A stretch of 64,000 nt of DNA from Ophioderma brevispina (lineage: Eukaryota > Echinodermata > Ophiuroidea > Amphilepidida > Ophiodermatidae), in assembly GCA_023653785.1 (NCBI GenBank), contig JAMKCH010019804.1, positions 1 to 64,000 on the forward strand, written 5' to 3'. Under the pieces are notes generated by a model. That model saw only the letters and a program-made list of their open reading frames with translations. It did not search any database and was not told the origin of the DNA. This document shows, piece after piece, positions 20,683-33,201 of this stretch. A program made the translations under genes and the position numbers. Position 1 is the stretch's first letter. Each line of letters starts with the position of its first letter.

Positions 20683-21426
20683 AACACTTAAGTGCCCAAG
20701 CTAAAAAACTTCCGTTAGTGCCCAGGGGGGGGGGGGGGTTCATAGGACCCAACCCGATAACCATTTTCCTTCCCTGTGGGAGTTTAATCAGACACTAACA
20801 CAGTAAAATGGGGGGTCACTTAAGAATCACATACCCACAATAAAAATGAAACTAATCCGAACTTTGACCTCATGACCTATGGCCAATTGAAATTGTCACT
20901 CTCCGAAAAAGAGTGTTCGCATAATTCCATCCTCCTCAACTCCATATCGGTTTTGGACGCAAAATAATTCATTAATATCTACTCTAGAATCACTTCAAAA
21001 TCACCTTAAGTTCCCATCGACTTACACAGTTAAGAGCACGGGTCCATGACACATTAAAATGATGCTATCAGCATATAAAAGGGTTATTTGATTTAAGTAT
21101 TATTAAATTGTATTAATTAAGTGCCTCCTAAGGTATATACCTAAGCAAATAATCCCAAGATTTAATTACTTTAATTTTTAATTAGAAAATATCTTCATTT
21201 TTTTCCTTCCGTTAGTGCCCAGGGGGGGTGGGGGGTTTCCTAGGGACCCAACCAAATTATTCAATGAAGCGTGGGCGATTTAAATTTTTTGTATCAGGAG
21301 AAGCGTATTCATAAATCCGACAATTAGCAAAAAATTCCTTGAAAAATGATTGCGTAATCGAGAAATCGCAAAAAAACCCAAATGTTTGGTACATGGAACC
21401 CCCCCCCCCTTGGGCACTTAAGTGTT
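20683..21426. mobile_element. TIR element with perfect 18-bp ends (AACACTTAAGTGCCCAAG)
   Basis: AACACTTAAGTGCCCAAG at 20683-20700 is exactly inverted at 21409-21426. Just inside the left end is TTAGTGCCCAGGGGGG…, and a second copy of that inner motif (TTCCGTTAGTGCCCAGGGGG) occurs at 21209-21228, so the element may be a composite of two related units. The interior of about 700 bp is AT-rich and non-coding. This is consistent with a non-autonomous DNA transposon. Part of the terminal motif (CACTTAAGTG) is itself palindromic. Confidence 0.6.
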
Positions 21427-22200
21427 AGTTGTGCCCTGGCGAAGACATGTTTTAGTTAATAGTACAGATGTAATTGGTAAACTTTAAGTGCTTGTTCACC
21501 TTCATATTCTTAAAGTCAAATTATGCTCAAAATGTATTAAAATTACAGCCATTTGGGATCAGCAGATTGGTTTATTTAAAATGTATGGTTGAGTTTGGTG
21601 GTTGTTCATGTCAAACCCCCATGTTAGCATTTATTTCCATTAAAAGAATTCCTTCTAAAAGAAAACATATGGCTTTAAAACTAGTTATGGGAGCAATTCA
21701 ATGGCCGGCCATTTTGTTTATGCAAATTAGCAGGCGCTTAAGCTACTACTTTGGAATATCTATCCTGCCAAAATATTTATAGATGCTTGTTTCTGACTAA
21801 GTGGCTGCACAATCCACTTTGCACCCCTGATGGTAACGACCAACCAATTTGGCCCAATGACTATTAGACCGCCCCCTTTTTTCTAAACACTGTCGTCCAG
21901 AGGGTGCCAGACCAGATCTATTTAGTGGTATGTGGCATATAAAGTAATTACTTATATACATTTAGAATCATTATAAATCCTTAGATATCGAGTATTTCTA
22001 ACCAATTTCTCCAGAGAATGTTCAAGGATATAAGATGCTATTCTTTAGAAGAAAATTCTGTGAAGGAGTGAGTGAGTATTAAAATTTTAACGACAACCAA
22101 ACACAATGTGTATATCGAGTCATGAGGTTTATCCTTATGATACGTTTAAAACAGCAAACGTTTAAAAACATTACTGCACATAAATTAAAAAAAAAACCCC
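21427..22200. other. no gene recognised
   Basis: AT-rich DNA. A 102-codon plus frame at 21474-21782 shows no domain. The stretch 21698-21745 repeats 20643-20690. Confidence 0.4.
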
Positions 22201-22259
22201 CCCAAATCACAACTTGTTTTAAAAAGTTTTAAAAATATTTATACAAATCGGCCTCCTTC

Positions 22260-25200
22260 AGGAAATTTATAACCTGAAGAGGCCTACTAATATCTTGAAA
22301 TAATTTTTCAATCTGGACCACTATAATATTTTCTACGAATATAAGCGATAATCAACGCACTCAAGTAATACATTGTTTCACAGAAACCGAGCACAATCAC
22401 AAGGAATCCACCGAGGGACTGGCTCACATCTAAGCAAATGACTATGGGTCCTATAAGTATGACCAAGTTAATCGTTTTGCTAATACAATCTCGTCCCTTC
22501 GTCAAATCAAACCTGAACTACCTACAGCTTCCAACGTTGCGTGAAAAGCATGCATTTTATTAGTGGAAATGAATCCCACAAGCATTTGCCAACTATTTCT
22601 GATATAGCTATTAACTAAAGCCTTAAAAATCTGTAAAGGGAAATCTCCATGTTGATATGCAGACTTATTAAGAGCTTCTTTCGCACCCCCAAAAAAATTT
22701 TTTACATCAAACCTTTTCATGCCTTGACTACCAATGTGACTAGGATATCCAAGCTAAAAAACAACGGATTTATTCAATTGGACAAATTGAAGAATACTTA
22801 CAACAATCTCAGCAATATAGGGATGCCGACATTCTCTGCCTTTAAAGGCATAAGACTAGATAGTGAATCAGTAAAATTCATGAAATGACTTCATTGAATG
22901 TTTCAGATAATTCTAAGGCCAACTTAATGCCTCCAATTCAGCAGTGCAAATAGAAGCATTATCAGGGTACCCTAAATCTGGACGTGATCACGCCGACTCC
23001 CCTTAAAAAAGCTGCAGCATCCTTTTCCAAAACCTTAGGCCCATCTGTATTAAAATAGACTCGATTTATTGTACGTATTTTTATGCCTAAGATCATTCAA
23101 ATTTAGCTTGAAAAACACGATCTCAGTTAGACACTTATTATATTGAAATTAAAGTTAGGGTACATATCAAGTCAACATTTGTCCAAGGAGGACTCATAGG
23201 AAATAAAATGAAGCAATGTTATCAGCATTAGGAACTACTGTGAAATCCCTCTTGTGGATAGGATTCCAAAAGAGGGATGCATTAGGTTTACTAGTATAGA
23301 AGTTGGTAATTTAGGCGAAAAGGTTTGATTGCTCTCGCAAGTGTTGGGATATCAGCATTACTTTTAAGTTTGTAGAGCATATTGAAGAGCAAATTTTTCC
23401 CATTTAGAGCAACGGAGGTTCATTAGCTTCGAATCATAAGCTTTGCATATGAGAGGTACGAAAAGCACCCAAGCGTAGTCGAAGACCTTGATTCTGAATA
23501 GGTTCAAGCTTTTCCAAATATGACGTACGAGCAGACTATAAAACAAGAAACCATAATCCAATTTCCTTGATTTCACAAGGATCTAGAAAGGAGAGCAAAA
23601 CTGAGCGATTGCCAACCCAGTCCATATTAGAAAATAATTTTAAAAGATCAGACCTTTTTGCCTCTCTTCCGCAAATAGTAAATATGAGCTTTGAAGTTAA
23701 TTTACTGTTAAATATTAAGCCCAAGAATTTAGTCTGGAAACGATGGAATAGGAGGAACATTCAATTTAATTCTGGGTCAAGGGAAGGCGTCTTTTGTGCA
23801 AAAAGCAGACAAAAAGTTGTAGTTTAGAGGAAACGGGAAACCATTTCATAGCCCACTGTTTTGAATCTTTTCGGCAATTTGCATTTGTCGTTCTATAGAA
23901 ACCAATATTGATGAAGAATGGAAATGAGAAATATCTACAAACAATGACCTATCCATTCCTGCATGACCACTTTGCAATCCTATTAATTTAAAAGAAATAG
24001 AAGTAAACAGAGAGAATACTCCCTGTTGAACACCCATCTCTTGAGTATGAATTTTGATAAGACTGTTCCCAACCGAACCCTTAAAAAAACGATCTTGTCA
24101 AAAAATTCTTAATAAACAAAGGCATTTTACCTCTTAGTCCTAAATTATGCAAACCTTAAATAATACCATATTTCCAAGTAGTATCATAGGCCTGCTCTAG
24201 ATCAAAGAATACGACCCACCTGAGGTACTCTAACAAAACCATAACGAATAAAAGATCAAGACGAACAAGTGGTCAATAGTACTACGGCCCTGCGGAGGGA
24301 TAAACCACTTTTAAAATTATGATATCAGTCCATTACTTTCCAAGAACCAAACAAGCCGAGCCATAATCATCCTTTCCATGGTCTTAATTAAACAAATGGT
24401 AAGGGAGATTGGACGACAATTTGTTGCCTTGGTCGCTGGCTTCGGAACAGGAATAATAGTAGCTTCACGCCATACATTTGGGAAACAACCCAGACTCCCA
24501 TATATTATTGAAAACTATTCAAGCCAATACACGAGGGATTTTGAGGAAGATGGTTAAGAAATTGATAATTGGATTTCATTCTGGTCCAGTAGGCAGTTAT
24601 CATGAATTACTAAGAGAGTCATTAAGCTCTCTAAATGCTAAGAATGAACTTTGTATACTCCTCGCATCATTGGATGCTGAAAACATTCCTAATGTCTGTT
24701 TTCAGCAGTTATTTTTTAAATCTTGAAATGTCTTGAGTATAATGGTGCCTTGAAGAATGTGTGATTCAAATTCTTCATCTGCAATAAATTGGCAATATCC
24801 GGCGTTCTGTACATTGTACTACCATCAGATTTATCTAGATGAAAAAGTGTATTATTCAATGGTTCCCACTATTTCCTACCTATCCCAAAGCTTTTTAAAC
24901 AGGGTTCTAGAAATTTAGAATTTACTTGATACAATCATCAAAGACTCCCGTTTACTTTTTTGAATAATGCCGACGAGCTTTTAGCACGGGGCTCTCTTTT
25001 ATCTTTTTTAAGTTTTTCTTTGTTGGTCGATTTGTTAAAAACATGTGAAGGCACATTTGCGACAATCATAGCGACCTTTCATTCCAGCATTAAACCATGG
25101 CTGGTGTTTACTATAAGCTTTGAAGACGACTTGGGAATATTGAAGTTATGGCTACATCAATCAAAAATTCATGTGATGAATGAAAAAAGAGGATCTTCAA

Positions 25201-25975
25201 TGTTAAACAAAAGCATGTGCCATATTATTATTAAAGCTAAACAGCTATAATGAAACTCTGGCCAGTTTGGCTTTATGAAGTTGCCATTTAGGAACTCGAC
25301 TCTTCAGGCATTGGCTTATTAATCATCTATTCCGATTGGAAAATGATCAATACCACACTGATCATCATGAAATCCCCCAAAAGGTCCATCAAAAATAGTA
25401 GGGGAGCAAATTGATAAATCAATAGATGATGGAGTACCAATCGCAGAAGGAATGAATGTACTAGAACCATCATTCAATGACAAGAATCTGTTTTCCAAAT
25501 AAGATTCTATAATGACACACCACGATGGTTATCCTGCAACCCCAAAGTCACTATGGGCATGAGTCACCTACCAAAGGAAGGGAGAAGGAAGTTGGCCAAT
25601 CAAATCATAAATTTCATCTAAACCTAAGTTATATTTAGGATGAATGTAAAACAGAACAAAACAGTTATTGTGGGTGAAGAGTAACGTAACCGCCAACTGC
25701 TGCAAATTTGGTATAAGCTTGTATGACAGAAATGAGGGACTCCACTCTTAATCAGTATAGATGACCCTCCACAGCTCTTTTATCCACTGGGGATACATCT
25801 GTTTTGTTATAAGAATCGTACCACTTAAAACTAAAACTTATTATAAACACTGTCTTTAAGACGAGACGTTCTTGAAGACAAAGATAGAGGGTTATGGTCA
25901 GTTATAAGGCATTAACTTCTTCAGAATTGGTCAGCCCTCTGAAATTCCATTGCAGATTGCACATTGTTAGAATGG
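22260..25975 (-). mobile_element. LINE ORF2: endonuclease, reverse transcriptase, RNase H (I group), broken
   Basis: The fragments are collinear, reading from high to low coordinates on the minus strand. The endonuclease start NLQWNFRGL…EVNAL is at about 25960-25910. RT motifs ATIIPVPKPATKATNCRPIS (about 24460-24400) and VVFFDLEQAYDTTWKYG (about 24225-24175) follow. The GVQQGG…LSVTLF and SLFVDD region spans 24030-23930 and is frame-shifted. LLKLFSNMDW…GNRSVLLSF (23660-23570) and KLDYG…NEPPL (23570-23400) come next. An RNase H domain follows with TDG (about 23050), CTAELEAL-like (about 22945) and W-IPSHIGSQG (about 22745). The Cys-rich tail ends near 22270. An RNase H domain after RT is typical of I-group LINEs. 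Nearly the full length is present, but every domain carries single-base indels. Confidence 0.8.
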
Positions 25976-26349
25976 TTTGTCACTTTTTAACAGAATTAGA
26001 GGACCTCTCTTCCTACCAGCACTAATGTTCAGGTTGTGTCAGGGACAAAAAAGTCCATGCCCCTCCTCATCACCTGACAAAGTGCATCAAAAACTTGTTT
26101 AAATAGATGAATAGGATCCGTTGATCCCCTTGAAATTCTTAATGATTTAGAATGTTTAGTATTACCTAATTTCTTTGACGAATCAGATTAGTTGTTTTAA
26201 TGATTGGGAGTACCAGTTTCTTTGGCTTGGAGGAACTAGGTGAACTTTATCAGGCCTCAGTTTATTTTTGTAGTCAGCTTTCGTTTCTAAAGATCACTTC
26301 GGAGTAGTAGATGCCTGAACAGTATGATCACCTTTAGATGAACTTGTGA

Positions 26350-27400
26350 TTGTTTTTAACAGGATCTCTAGGAAGACAATGAGATCTATGGGCGCAAATC
26401 ATCTTAGTTGCAATATTCTTATCAATTGTCTTTTCCTTTACAATTCTAAATAATGTTGAGGAAGGGCAAAATCATTAGGCCAAACAAGCTCTGTTTTGGG
26501 AAAAAGATGTCTTAGAAGAAATTTATTTTTGCCCCTTTTCACAACCATCAGCATAATCTTTTGATCCAGTAACCTGAGAACGAAGAAGGGAAAGAGTATC
26601 TCTGGCCTTTTTATAAGTCATGTTACCTGTCACTTGATTTGTTGGGATTTCTTTTTCTTTATTCCATTTTAGGACAGGAATCTCGAATTGCCGAGTGATT
26701 ACCACGGCCAATTCAAAACATAGCAGCGTTCCTACAATTTGGATCATTGTAGCCCTCTTTGCCACACTTTTCACCAACTTTCTGACCTTTACAATACTGT
26801 CTTAAGTGGCCAAAAACGTTGACATTAAAAAATCTTTGTAGGGCTAAGGATGTAATCCTCTACTTGCACCTGAAGGTAACCCACTTTTACTTGGTGTAAA
26901 GTTAGGCGCATTAAGGTAAGTATTAAACGTACCGTTACTGATTTTTTTACCATCTCTTTAATACATAATTATATGAATATGGGTGACATTTTGTGATGCC
27001 AACCCACTCAAATTATATCAGCAAAATTTATTATATTCATGACATTTTAATACACCCTTTTAGAGTTAAGAGTTCTCTGAGGAGTATTAACTCTAACTGG
27101 AACTGGGGCAGCATGGGTGGTAGTCATTTTGAGGTTATCCGATGACATGTCGGTCAACCTCCACCAAAATATCACCAGACATGAGTTTCTTATATTTCTC
27201 ACATTGCCCCGCAATGCCTTCAATACCCTTGATTACAGCTCCACAAAAGGGGAAAGAGTTTGATAGGGTTGGTTATCATCAATGCCTTCAACACTAAAAA
27301 GTGAGGCCACAATCATCATCTTCAACTACAGGATCAGGATCACAATCTCTTTTACGTTTCACAGGATTTTTGTAAGGTTTGATGTTGAGAATTCATAATT
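26350..27400 (-). mobile_element. LINE ORF1: gag-like protein with CCHC knuckles, broken
   Basis: On the minus strand the N-terminus reads VKRKRDCDPDPVVEDDDCGL (about 27360-27300), then a GIAGQ..KYKKLMSGDI-like stretch near 27200. It continues with NVTHIHIIM…RDGKKIS.GTFNTYLNAPN (about 26990-26890) and a GLPSGASRG-like strand. A Cys/His knuckle stretch (EKCG..GHNDPNCRN, about 26780-26720) is followed by WNKEKEIPTNQVTGNMTYKK and ARDTL (about 26670-26590). This order (basic N-terminus, RRM-like strand, CCHC zinc knuckles, WxxEKEI) is that of I/jockey-group ORF1. It lies just upstream of ORF2. It carries frameshifts throughout. Its 5' half also occurs in the second duplication copy. Confidence 0.75.
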
Positions 27401-27839
27401 AAAACAAGTATTAAGATGGCATCAACAGAGCTCACCACCCACCACGGGAGCCCAACCCGGGGACACAATACATGTAAAGGGCAAATCATCATCACTTAGG
27501 CCAAGGGATACCACAGAGATATTACGCAAGCGAAACTAAAAAAAAGAAAACAAAGGCGCTCTCCTCACTTGACTGTTAAGCAGGCCGGCCTGCACAAGGC
27601 CAAGGACGCAATTACGTAACAAGGGTAAATAAGTACCCAATCGTCTCCCAATAAACAATTCATTAGAATAATGAGTCTTTAGAGGCAAGACGCCACCAGC
27701 CGGTGGGTTGAATCCAGGACCTAAACACCTCCTCTAGGAGATTGAGGCCGAAAAGCCCAGGTGTGTTGATTCCACGGCCACCGCAAGCACCATGCGTTCA
27801 CCTCAAATGCCAGGTCCGCTCACCTCCGACACGAGTCGC

Positions 27840-28400
27840 AACTCACGGCAAACAAGTTGTCCTTAGTCGCCTTTTACGACTTGCAGGGAACCACATCGGG
27901 CCAATTCTTACCCCGAACCCGCAGGGCATTTAAACAATAAATACAAAAACACCATCCCCACACCAAAATTCTGTTAGGGTGATCAAGCTTAAACCCCCAC
28001 GATTTATAAAAAAACCATGGTTTATGTTTAAGCTATCATAAACACGACTTAAAATTGGTACAGGATGATCATAATCTAACAAGTAAAAAAAAAAAACACA
28101 AAAAACAAACAATTATCAATTACACAAATTAAAAAAAAAAACAATATCAGTGATCTGAAAAGGTGTCACTGCAATACAAAGTTCAATTCAATATTCATGT
28201 CTGGAAGCAAGCAGTAGTCAGGTTCCATATTGGACGAGATGTGTCCCATGTTTAGTCGCCTCTTACGACATGCAGTGAAACACAGCGGATCATTTCTTCA
28301 CCCCGAACCCGCAGGGGGGCCCCTTTAGTTGTCTTACGACATGCAGGGAAACACATCGGGCCAATTCTTAAAACCCCGAACCGCAGGGGGGGGGGAAAAT
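27840..28400 (-). repeat. LINE 5' region with CTTACGACATGCAGGG monomers (copy A)
   Basis: The motif TTAGTCGCC.CTTACGAC.TGCAGGGAA.CACA.CGG followed by CCCCGAACCCGCAGGG appears at about 27868-27930, 28252-28318 and 28322-28398, the last two in tandem at about 75-80 bp. On the minus strand it lies upstream of LINE ORF1, so it is probably the 5'UTR or promoter monomers of that LINE. I know this motif as widely dispersed in invertebrate genomes but cannot name its family with certainty. Confidence 0.5.
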
Positions 28401-28618
28401 CGGTGAAATAGAGTCAAAAATCGTGGACGAATTTTTTCATACCTCTAGATAAATTTTCAACTTCCGTCTCAAAAATGCATTGCCATTGAGGGGCATTACG
28501 ATCGTTTACGTTCCGGCGATTGTAGTCCCTGCATGAGTACGGTCAGTAAATTGCCCTACGTAAGGGAGGATTATGGAAACCTATCACCTTAATGTTAATG
28601 CTTCTGAGCCCCATCAAA

Positions 28619-29697
28619 TAAAGGCTGTCCCAAAAAAATGTTAACACTCGGGAACGACGAACATTTTGTAAAAAGAAAAGTACGCATTAGTCTTTGTTTG
28701 ATACATTAAAGCCATAAAATAAGCTTCAATATGCCATTTATTTCATTCCAAGCGATACGTAAAACAAAAGATATGCTTCATCAATTTATTGAAGAGAGGC
28801 AAAAAATCAACTTGGTAACGATTTCGGTCCTTAGAAACAACAATGCATAATGCAACATGAATTACACTTGGCTGCATAGCACATTTCTTTCCATCTTAAA
28901 AAAGAAAACAAAATAGATTTTGCAATTGTTTTTATCTCAAGAAGGACCTCGATATTCCTGCCACCGTGTTTACCAAACAGTTCATCGTTGTACTCTACCA
29001 CAACTGCTCTTCTAAAAGGGAGAGAAAAGTTGGCTTGAGTTCTTGTTATTATGGTGTGGGATCTGTATGGCTTGCCACTGGTGTCTTTATTTCTAACTCT
29101 GCCTGCTTTATTAGACCATGTAGGCTTATTTTCAGAGGTTTCTTTTCTTTTTTTGTTACTTTCGTGTTTTTGTTGTTTATTCTGCCTTAGAATCATAAAA
29201 GTTTCTGGGGCAATTCAATAAGGAGGTGTCTGATTGTTTGGTTTTTTAACATTCTGGGTAATTTGAGCGATTTGATAGGTACTACGCTAATGAAAAGTGA
29301 TACATGATTACTATTTGAAAATTAATAGAGATTGTGATATAAAGACAATGATCACACGTTATGAACAACTAATGAAGTTCAAAATGGAATTGTCAAATCT
29401 TAATTCAATGCTTCAGATACCAATCGATGACACAATCAAAACCCAATTTTGCGTATGTTAGAACATCATGTTTCACACAATCTTACAAATGTACCACTGC
29501 AAAATCGGACCAATCTGAATTTGTACTTCTTTTGACGATGTATTACGGGGTACAATCGCATTGAAATGAATATTAAACGGCAATAAAAGCTTACATGTTA
29601 GCTTTAAGGGCATACCAAACAGAGGCCCATGCGTACTTTAGTTATTTACACCATGCCTGTGTACGACGTGTCACCCATTTTTTGGGAACGACCTGTA
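28619..29697. mobile_element. mariner-type non-autonomous element (copy A)
   Basis: The left end AGGCTGTCCCAAAAAAATGT and the right end TTTTTTGGGAACGACCTGTA form a degenerate inverted repeat. The better-preserved copy B shows CAGGCTGTCCCAAAAAATG with flanking TA dinucleotides, the Tc1/mariner signature. A 121-codon minus frame inside (…YNDELFGKHGGRNIEVL…) corresponds to a frame-shifted version in copy B (YHDERLVKHGGRNLEVLL). It matches no transposase I know. Confidence 0.6.
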
Positions 29698-30317
29698 CCT
29701 TAGGAGTAGATTAACACAATATTAGAACAAAGCAAATTTTTAGGAATGGGAATCAGCGTTCGTTGGTTGGTAGAAATTTGCAAGGTCGTGAAATTTAAAT
29801 AGAAAAGTATAAATTGAATGGTTCGAAACATATGGTCTGAAGCTTTCGTAACAACATTTCTTTTCTTGGATTTCGTCACCAATCTCTTTGTAGCAGATAC
29901 AAAACATTCCTCAAGTCATAGCTGGATCTAAATGGATCGTGTTACTTAGGGTAGATATTTTAAGATCATTTCCGACGATGTCTGGGTCAGAGAACTGTAA
30001 GGAAAATGGAAAGCCTAGAGTAAAAATCGGCTGCTTATAATCTTATTGGGTTGCCCGTTGTGTTTTTCGTGAGTGATTCGTCCTATGTAAACGAGACCAT
30101 ACAAGAAGACTAGGATTCGACGAATAAAGCCGATAATAGCGTAAAATAGAAAGAATGATTTAATTAACTGCATAAAGTAACTACCTTTTTTGAGAAGCCC
30201 ATGGAGTTTTAAAAACTAGCAAAAAAAGAAGGCAGTTTACATATTCATTTTTATATCGGATTCAGTATACTAAGGGGATCCCATGTCAACGGAAGTCAGT
30301 ATACTATGGAACGGGTA

Positions 30318-30359
30318 TTATTTACGGGGGGGGGGGGGGGGGGGGTGTGGGGGGGGGGT
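30318..30359. repeat. poly(G) tract (copy A)
   Basis: A G run of about 20, then TGTG, then nine more G. Copy B has a similar run at 34896-34914. Such runs are error-prone and their lengths should not be trusted. Confidence 0.7.
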
Positions 30360-30379
30360 AGGGTTGGATGACTTTCAAT

Positions 30380-30565
30380 GTGTAACGAAGATACTTTATT
30401 TCAATTCACTTATTATCATATACACGTCGGGGAAGAAAAGACAGACCAATTTTAGAAGCAGGACGAAAACGGGCCGGAGTACCGAGAAAAACTCGAGGCA
30501 GAATATGGACTGGAAGAAAAACCAAAGCACATGAAATCGCAGGCCCGACCGAGGGTCGAACCCGC
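30380..30565 (-). mobile_element. SINE-like piece with B-box GGGTTCGACCC (copy A)
   Basis: The minus strand reads GGGTTCGACCCTCGGTCGGG, a B-box-like start. This is followed by a TCGGTACTCCGGCCCGTTTT stretch resembling the conserved GGTGCTCCGGTTTCC block of the SINE at 7327-7490, and an ATAAAGTATCTTCG tail. No clear A box is seen. It is equivalent to 34935-35112 in copy B. Confidence 0.4.
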
Positions 30566-30611
30566 CCCACCCCCCCCCCCCTCCCTACGTGTGAAGTGTA
30601 ATAAAGTAATC

Positions 30612-30765
30612 ATGTCCGGCCGGGAGCGACAGTCGGGCTCCATACCACGATAAAGGGGCAAGAATAAAGCGTGAAAACTAATGTGCGTGAAAGATGAAGA
30701 GTCACCTGAATTGAGTCCCCTATTCGTGCCGTCGTTTTAGCCGGACTGTGAGCTACGGCGACTAG
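30612..30765 (+). mobile_element. MITE of the TAGTCCGCC family (copy A)
   Basis: It begins GTCCGGCCGGGAGCGACAGT and ends GGACTGTGAGCTACGGCGAC, an imperfect inverted repeat. The interior AATAAAGCGTGAAAACTAAT is shared with the copies at 12061 (inverted), 19918 and 35136. Confidence 0.65.
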
Positions 30766-31589
30766 ATTACTTCTACACCGGGTCACAGTGGTTGCGAACT
30801 TGCAAAGCGAGGGAAGACCCGACCGCCCCTCCCCTATTCTATAGACGCATCGTGGACATGATTTGAAGGATATCCAACCACCCCCGGAAAGGAATTGTCA
30901 TTGAAGATAAGCGTGCATAATCTGAATTGGCGCTGATAATTGGGGGGGGGGGGGGTACCCCCGGATACATTTCCTGCAGAACACATGCTTACAGAGCATT
31001 GAAGATGCCTCAAATTGTATAGTTCTGCATCTAAATGCAGGAAAGAACAAGACGCTACTTGTGAACATTCCAACAACTTCCCAAGCGTCAATACCTTGAG
31101 GCGTGAGGGGCACTAAGATCGAGAAATCTGCGAATTTAATACCCCGATTTCGTTTCATGTGTACAACTACAAGAAAGCTAAGGCTTGGGCACCGCTTGTA
31201 ACAAACTTAAGATATTGAACGTCTATCTTAATTTACAGATCCACAAAATCAAAAGCTTTCCTGTTACAACTGAAACGGAGGAAGCGATCACTGAAACAGA
31301 AGCCGAAGGATCGATTCTGTCCCGTTTTACCGGAGTTCGCATTTTTCAAACTTCGTACATTTTGCACATTTTACTTTCTTTCTTTTAATCCCCCACTAAC
31401 CGGTGTTTCAGCACTCGTATCTCTTTTTTATCAGTTCCTCATAAAATTCGTATAGTCTATCGTATCCGTTAAAACCGGTTTTTAGTTCCCGTGTCCTAGC
31501 TGTTTCCGGTATTATTGGATATGAGTACGTAGAGTTGTTAATGAAGCCTAAATTGTTAGTACATACTATATCAGAAATTCAATGAATAT

Positions 31590-32020
31590 GGGTGACATTT
31601 AGAGATGCCAACCCACTCAAAATTATCATCAGAACAATCTTAATTATAATGACATTTAATTACACACCTCTTATTGACAGTTAGGAGTTCTATGAGGAGT
31701 AACTCTAACTGGAACTTGGGCAAGCATGGTAGTCACTTTTGAGGTTTATCAAGATGACCCATCGTACGGTAAACGTCTACCAAAATATCCCCAGACTTGA
31801 GTTTCTTAATATTTCTACGATTGCCAGCAATGACCTTCAATAACCTTGCTTACAGCAAAAGGGGAAAAGATTTTTGATAGGGTGGTTATATCAATGCCTT
31901 CAATCACTAAAAAAGTAGAGGCCACTAATCATCAACTACAGGATACGGATCACAATCTCTTTTACGTTTTAACAGGCTTTTTGTCAAGGTTTGTGTTTGA
32001 GATTCATAATGAAAAGTATT
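31590..32020 (-). pseudogene. LINE ORF1 5' fragment (copy B)
   Basis: It is the equivalent of 27000-27400. The minus strand shows KRKRDCD.YPVV near 31960 and the VTHIHI coding pattern near 31600 with frame breaks. It is cut off at the copy A/B junction, so it has no continuation. Confidence 0.65.
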
Positions 32021-32429
32021 GAGAGTCATCTCCAGAGCTCCCCCACCCACCACGGAGCCCAACCAGGGGACACAATACAGTAAGTGGCAAATCATCACTC
32101 ACTTATGCAAAGATACCCCAGGATATACTAAAGGAAACTAAAAAAAAGAAAAAACAAGGCGCCTTCCTCAATTGACATGTAAGCAGCAGCCTGCTAAAGG
32201 CCCAGGACGCAAGTACGTAACAATGGTACAAAGTACCCAATATGTCTCAATAAACAATCATTAGCATAATGAGTCTTTAGAGGCAAGACGCCACCAGCCG
32301 GTTGGGTGAATCCAGGATAAAAAACTCTCGTCTAGGAGAATTTGAGGACCGAAGCAGGTGTGATCCACTGCCCCGCAGCCAAATGCTTTCACTCCTCAAC
32401 TGCCAGGTCCTTCCTCCTCCGACACCGAG

Positions 32430-32975
32430 TCGCAACTCACGGCAAACAAGTTGTCCCTTTAGTCGCACTTCTTTACGGACATGAAGGACCACATCGGGCC
32501 AATTCGTAAACCCAGACCCCGAAGGGAATTTAAACAATAAATACAAAAAACCTCCCACACCAAAATTTCTGTTAGGGGATCACGCTTAAACCCCAATGTT
32601 TAAAAAACCATGGTTTATGTTTAAGCTATCATAAAACACAGAAATTAAATGGTACAGGATGATAATAATCTAACCTATTAAAAACAAAAACACAAAAACA
32701 AACCAATGTATCAATTACACAAATTAAAAAACCACTCAGATGATCTTAAAACGGTTTCACTGCATATACAAGTTCAATCAATATCATGTTGGAGCAAGAC
32801 AGTCAGGTTCAATTGGACGAGATGTACCATTTAGTCGCCTCTTACGACATGCAGGGAAACACAGAGGATCAATTCTTCACCCCGAACCCGCAGGGGGCCC
32901 CCTTTAGTCGCCCTCTTACGACATGCAGGGAAACACATCGGGCCAATTCTTAACCCCGAACCCGCAGGGGGGGGG
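32430..32975 (-). repeat. LINE 5' region with CTTACGACATGCAGGG monomers (copy B)
   Basis: Motif copies at about 32459-32530, 32833-32900 and 32903-32972 correspond to those in copy A. The last two are in tandem and separated by GGGGGCCCCC. Confidence 0.5.
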
Positions 32976-33201
32976 GGAAAAATCTGTGAAAAAAATACGC
33001 ATGTCAAAAATATTGGACGAATTTTTCATACTTATAGGATAAATTGTCAACATTCCGTCTCAAAAAGGCATTGCCATGCGGGGCATACAGATCGTCTACG
33101 TCGGAGATGTAGTCCCCTGATATGAGTAAGTCAGTAAATTGCCATACTTAAGGAAACCTATTCACCTTTGAATGTAATGCTTCTGAGCCCCATCAACAAT
33201 A

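Larger units (their letters stand above)
26968..31575. repeat. tandem duplication, copy A (about 4.6 kb)
   Basis: It starts at ATGAATATGGGTGACATTT (about 26972) and ends at GTTAGTACATACTATATCAG plus AAATTC (about 31575). It is followed directly by copy B, which starts with the same sequence. In order it contains the 5' part of the LINE ORF1, the LINE 5' region with TCTTACGACATGCAG monomers, a mariner-type MITE, a SINE-like piece, a TAGTCCGCC MITE, and a short exon-like frame. Copies A and B differ by frequent single-base insertions and deletions, more than by substitutions. Confidence 0.85.
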
